In this document: positions 61,236-64,000 of the stretch, piece by piece | Numbering within the stretch: the stretch's first letter is position 1 | How the letters are laid out: each line of letters starts with the position of its first letter | Origin: PRS1 sp965250265 | Lineage (GTDB): Bacteria; Bacteroidota; Bacteroidia; Flavobacteriales; Flavobacteriaceae | Direction: 5' to 3' | Assembly (NCBI GenBank): GCA_965250265.1 | Contig: CBDFNO010000010.1 | Span: 62,001-126,000, forward strand | Length of the DNA: 64,000 nt | Notes under the pieces: generated by a model | Databases searched by the model: none | The model's input: only the letters and a program-made list of their open reading frames with translations | What the model was told of the DNA's origin: nothing | Program-made: the position numbers and the translations under genes

Positions 61236-64000
61236 ATGAAAAATTTAATTTCTCTTGTTATGCTATTCTGCATTACAATACTTTCTGCACAAGAATTTTC
61301 AATGGATTTAGTAAAAAACATGAAACCTCGAAACATTGGTCCTGGAGGTATGTCTGGTCGAGTAACAACTGTAGATGTTGTACATAACAATCCAGATATT
61401 ATGTATGTTGGAACTGCTTCTGGTGGTTTATGGAAGTCTACTTCAGGTGGTGTTACATGGAAGCCAGTTTTTGAAAAAGAAGTCACAGCATCAATTGGTG
61501 CAGTTGCTATTCAGCAATCCAATCCAAGTGTAATTTGGGTAGGAACTGGCGAAGGAAATCCAAGAAATAGCTTAAATGGTGGTTATGGCATTTACAAATC
61601 GTTAGATGGTGGTAAAAACTGGATAGCGATGGGATTAGAAAAAACCAGAAATATCCATCGTGTCATTATAGACCCAGCAAATCCTGATGTAGTTTATGCT
61701 GCAGCTATTGGTTCGCCTTGGGGAGAACATCCTGAACGAGGTGTTTATAAAACTGAAGATGGTGGTAAGACTTGGAATAAAATATTATTTGCTAACAATA
61801 AAACTGGAGCAGCCGATTTGGTTATGGATCCTTCAAATCCAAATAAGCTAATTGCTGCAATGTGGGAACACAAACGAGATCCTTGGTTTTTTAAATCAGG
61901 TGGTTCTGGTTCTGGTTTACACATCACTCATGATGGTGGTACTACTTGGAAAAAAATTACAGATGAAGATGGTTTCCCAAAAGGAGATTTAGGAAGAATT
62001 GGTGTCGCCATTGCTCCAAATAAACCAAATATTGTTTATGCTTTAGTTGAAGCAAAAAAGAATGCACTTTATAAAAGTGTAGATGGTGGTTTTAAATGGA
62101 AAAAAGTAAATGATAATTCTAGTGGTAGAGGTTCTGGTGGAATTGGTAACAGACCTTTCTATTATGCCGAAATTTATGTTGATCCACAAAATGAAAATCG
62201 AGTATATTCTGTTTTTACGTATGTAAATGTTAGTGAAGATGGTGGCAAAAAATTCAATCAGCTTATGCCTGCTTATGGTGTTAGTAATGGTGTTCATCCC
62301 GATCATCATGCTTGGTGGATTCACCCAACCAATGGTCAATTTATGATTGATGGTAACGATGGCGGAATGAATATTACCAAAGATGGCGGAAAAACTTGGC
62401 GTTTTATAGGCAACTTACCTGTCGCACAATTTTACCATATTAATGTAGATAATGAATTTCCGTATAATGTATATGGAGGCATGCAAGACAATGGCTCTTG
62501 GAGAGGACCAGCTTATGTATGGAGAGCTCAAGGAATTCGAAACTCTTATTGGCAGGAAATATCGTTTGGTGATGGGTTTGATGTTGTTCCGGACAGAGAC
62601 GATTCTCGTTATGGATGGACCATGAGCCAACAAGGATTTGTAAGTCGTTATGATTGGCAAACAGGTAATAATTATGTTGTTAGGCCTACGCATCCGGATG
62701 CTGATGTTAAATTACGTTTTAACTGGAATTCTGCTATAAATATTGATCCTTTTAATAACAGCACTATTTACTTCGGAAGTCAATTTGTACATAAATCAAC
62801 AGATAAAGGATTGACTTGGCAAATCATTTCAGAAGATTTAACAACCAACGATCCAGAAAAATTAAAACAAGATGAAAGTGGTGGTTTAACAATGGATGCT
62901 ACCGGAGCAGAAAACCATTGTACCGTTTTAGTTATTGAACCTTCTCCGATTGAAAAAGATATGCTTTGGGCAAGTACAGATGATGGTCGTGTTCATTACA
63001 CACAAAATGGAGGAGCTACATGGACAGACGTTTCTAAAAACATTAAAGGCTTACCTGCTGGAAGTTGGATACCACAAATAAAAGCCTCTAATAAAAATAA
63101 AGGTGAAGCCCTTTTAGTTGCTAACGATTACAGACGTTTTAACTTTACTCCTTATGTATTTAGAACCAAAGATTATGGTAAAACTTGGGATCGTATTGTA
63201 GATGGTAATGATGCAGAAAGCTATGCTTTATCAATTTTAGAAGATATAGAAGAGCCTAACCTTTTGTTTTTAGGCACAGATGATGGTTTATATATTTCTG
63301 TTAATGCCGGGGAAAAATGGACGAAATGGACAGAAGGCTTCCCCACAATTTCGGTAAAAGATTTGGTTATTCAACCTCGTGAACACGATTTGGTAATAGG
63401 TACTTTTGGTCGTGCAGCATGGGTATTAGACGATATAAGACCATTAAGAGCGATTGCTAAAAACAGCCAAGTAATTAATCAGAAATTAGAATTGTTCCAA
63501 CCTCCAACAGCGTATCAGGCTGCTTACCGACAAGCAACAGGAAGTCGCTTTGGTGGTGATGCACTTTATAATGGTGATAATCGTGGTCGTGGCGCTCATC
63601 TTTCTTATTATGTAACAATAGACAAGAAAAAGGAAGATGACAAAAAAGATGATAAGAAGAAAGATAAAGCTGAAAAAGACGATGCAGCAGACACAGCTGA
63701 AAAAGACGAAAAGAAAGTGAAATGGGATTCTCTTACCATGAAAGTTTATGATGGAGATCGATTAATTAGAACTTTGAAACGAAAAGCACCAAAAGAAAGT
63801 GGTGTGCATAAATGGAGATGGTTTATGAGTGAAAAAGGTGGAGACAGACCGTCTCGAACTATTAGAAAACAAACTAGAGAACCAGGAGGAGCTGGAGTAA
63901 AACCAGGAACTTATAAAGTGGTAATGAGTTTTGGAGATCAAACTTCAGAAGAAATGATTACTGTAAAAAGTGATCCACGATTAACTATTTCTACGAAGGC
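61236..64000 (+). CDS. Very large BNR/VPS10-like secreted protein, 3' end outside the window
   Basis: The first 921 codons of a secreted beta-propeller protein; the frame is open to the last base. A signal peptide (to LSAQ, about residue 20) precedes MKPRNIGPGGMSGRVTTVDV, the standard opening of this sortilin/VPS10-like family, and a series of Asp-box repeats such as KSLDGGKNWIAMG, KTEDGGKTWNKIL, HITHDGGTTWKKI, NITKDGGKTWRFIG and FRTKDYGKTWDRI. At bases about 63625-63720 a highly charged Lys/Asp/Glu segment (KKKEDDKKDDKKKD...) interrupts the fold. Related proteins reach about 1,000-1,080 residues, so little is missing. Likely surface-exposed binding. Confidence 0.9.
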   Translation, partial: MKNLISLVMLFCITILSAQEFSMDLVKNMKPRNIGPGGMSGRVTTVDVVHNNPDIMYVGTASGGLWKSTSGGVTWKPVFEKEVTASIGAVAIQQSNPSVIWVGTGEGNPRNSLNGGYGIYKSLDGGKNWIAMGLEKTRNIHRVIIDPANPDVVYAAAIGSPWGEHPERGVYKTEDGGKTWNKILFANNKTGAADLVMDPSNPNKLIAAMWEHKRDPWFFKSGGSGSGLHITHDGGTTWKKITDEDGFPKGDLGRIGVAIAPNKPNIVYALVEAKKNALYKSVDGGFKWKKVNDNSSGRGSGGIGNRPFYYAEIYVDPQNENRVYSVFTYVNVSEDGGKKFNQLMPAYGVSNGVHPDHHAWWIHPTNGQFMIDGNDGGMNITKDGGKTWRFIGNLPVAQFYHINVDNEFPYNVYGGMQDNGSWRGPAYVWRAQGIRNSYWQEISFGDGFDVVPDRDDSRYGWTMSQQGFVSRYDWQTGNNYVVRPTHPDADVKLRFNWNSAINIDPFNNSTIYFGSQFVHKSTDKGLTWQIISEDLTTNDPEKLKQDESGGLTMDATGAENHCTVLVIEPSPIEKDMLWASTDDGRVHYTQNGGATWTDVSKNIKGLPAGSWIPQIKASNKNKGEALLVANDYRRFNFTPYVFRTKDYGKTWDRIVDGNDAESYALSILEDIEEPNLLFLGTDDGLYISVNAGEKWTKWTEGFPTISVKDLVIQPREHDLVIGTFGRAAWVLDDIRPLRAIAKNSQVINQKLELFQPPTAYQAAYRQATGSRFGGDALYNGDNRGRGAHLSYYVTIDKKKEDDKKDDKKKDKAEKDDAADTAEKDEKKVKWDSLTMKVYDGDRLIRTLKRKAPKESGVHKWRWFMSEKGGDRPSRTIRKQTREPGGAGVKPGTYKVVMSFGDQTSEEMITVKSDPRLTISTK

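Noticed and set aside
1..64000. CRISPR arrays, insertion sequences, prophage genes, tRNA or rRNA genes
   Set aside because: I looked for short regular repeats, transposase-like proteins with terminal repeats, phage structural genes, and tRNA- or rRNA-like sequence, and saw none. A dedicated tRNA scan would be needed for certainty.

Overview
The window is a contiguous stretch of an AT-rich chromosome from a marine-type member of the Flavobacteriaceae (Bacteroidota). The evidence is the gene families (DUF4252 proteins beside an ECF sigma factor, a TonB-dependent receptor, type IX secretion (T9SS) sorting domains, DUF5777, DUF4199, FecCD and YceI proteins), the near absence of Shine-Dalgarno sequences, and promoter-like TTG...TAnnTTTG elements upstream of several genes. 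I saw no rRNA, tRNA, insertion sequence, prophage or CRISPR array. Most of the window is core chromosome, broken up by small accessory and decaying loci.

Layout. 0-1.1 kb: 3' part of purB and a small membrane protein. 1.1-3.3 kb (minus): ECF sigma factor, probable anti-sigma protein and two DUF4252 proteins. 3.6-6.3 kb: two secreted proteases (S41 and HEIGH/M57 types). 6.3-11.6 kb: vitamin B12 uptake, with a btuB-like receptor behind a clear cobalamin riboswitch and a divergent btuF-btuC-btuD-like ABC operon. 11.6-13.4 kb: RmuC and two tiny paralogous proteins. 13.5-16.2 kb: an envelope operon (OB-fold protein, DUF5777 barrel, two haem-motif lipoproteins, YceI). 16.3-20.0 kb: a truncated secreted protein with a cut-off T9SS tail, carB and rpmH. 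20.2-27.3 kb: TPR protein, a broken lipoprotein, lytic transglycosylase, hydrolase, small acetyltransferase, mtaB, a PD40 protein, a GlmU-like protein and rpmE2. 27.4-35.3 kb: DUF4199, glycosyltransferase, a large T9SS type B surface protein, phosphohexomutase and an MsbA-like exporter. 35.6-37.1 kb: a second ECF sigma triad. 37.2-45.4 kb: BNR-repeat protein, RsmB, an orphan T9SS tail, purL and an acyl-CoA synthetase. 45.5-47.0 kb: a small secreted protein and a membrane-spanning LuxR-type regulator. 47.1-53.0 kb: a MarR-fadN-fadA-fadE beta-oxidation operon with a twin-palindrome operator. 53-61 kb: an accessory block with a LytTR two-component system, DUF5694, PD40/DUF6265, M23 and M28 peptidases, a YdeI-like protein and a beta-barrel. 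61.2-64 kb: the start of a very large BNR-repeat secreted protein.

How the genes work together. Three coherent modules stand out: B12 import under riboswitch control, fatty acid activation and beta-oxidation under a MarR repressor, and envelope sensing (two ECF systems, a LytTR pair and a membrane LuxR protein). The most unusual structure is in the 53-56.8 kb region. The end of fadE, its terminator and the start of the PD40 gene occur twice, about 3.3 kb apart, once intact and once decayed on each side, and they bracket the LytTR/DUF5694 block. This is the footprint of a tandem duplication or single-crossover integration. The window also holds several signs of gene decay: two orphan T9SS tails, an in-frame stop in a lipoprotein, and a four-base repeat expansion that clips a haem lipoprotein. 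I did not find a convincing wholly new system. The best leads are the duplicated-flank island, the redox-type envelope operon and the membrane LuxR sensor.
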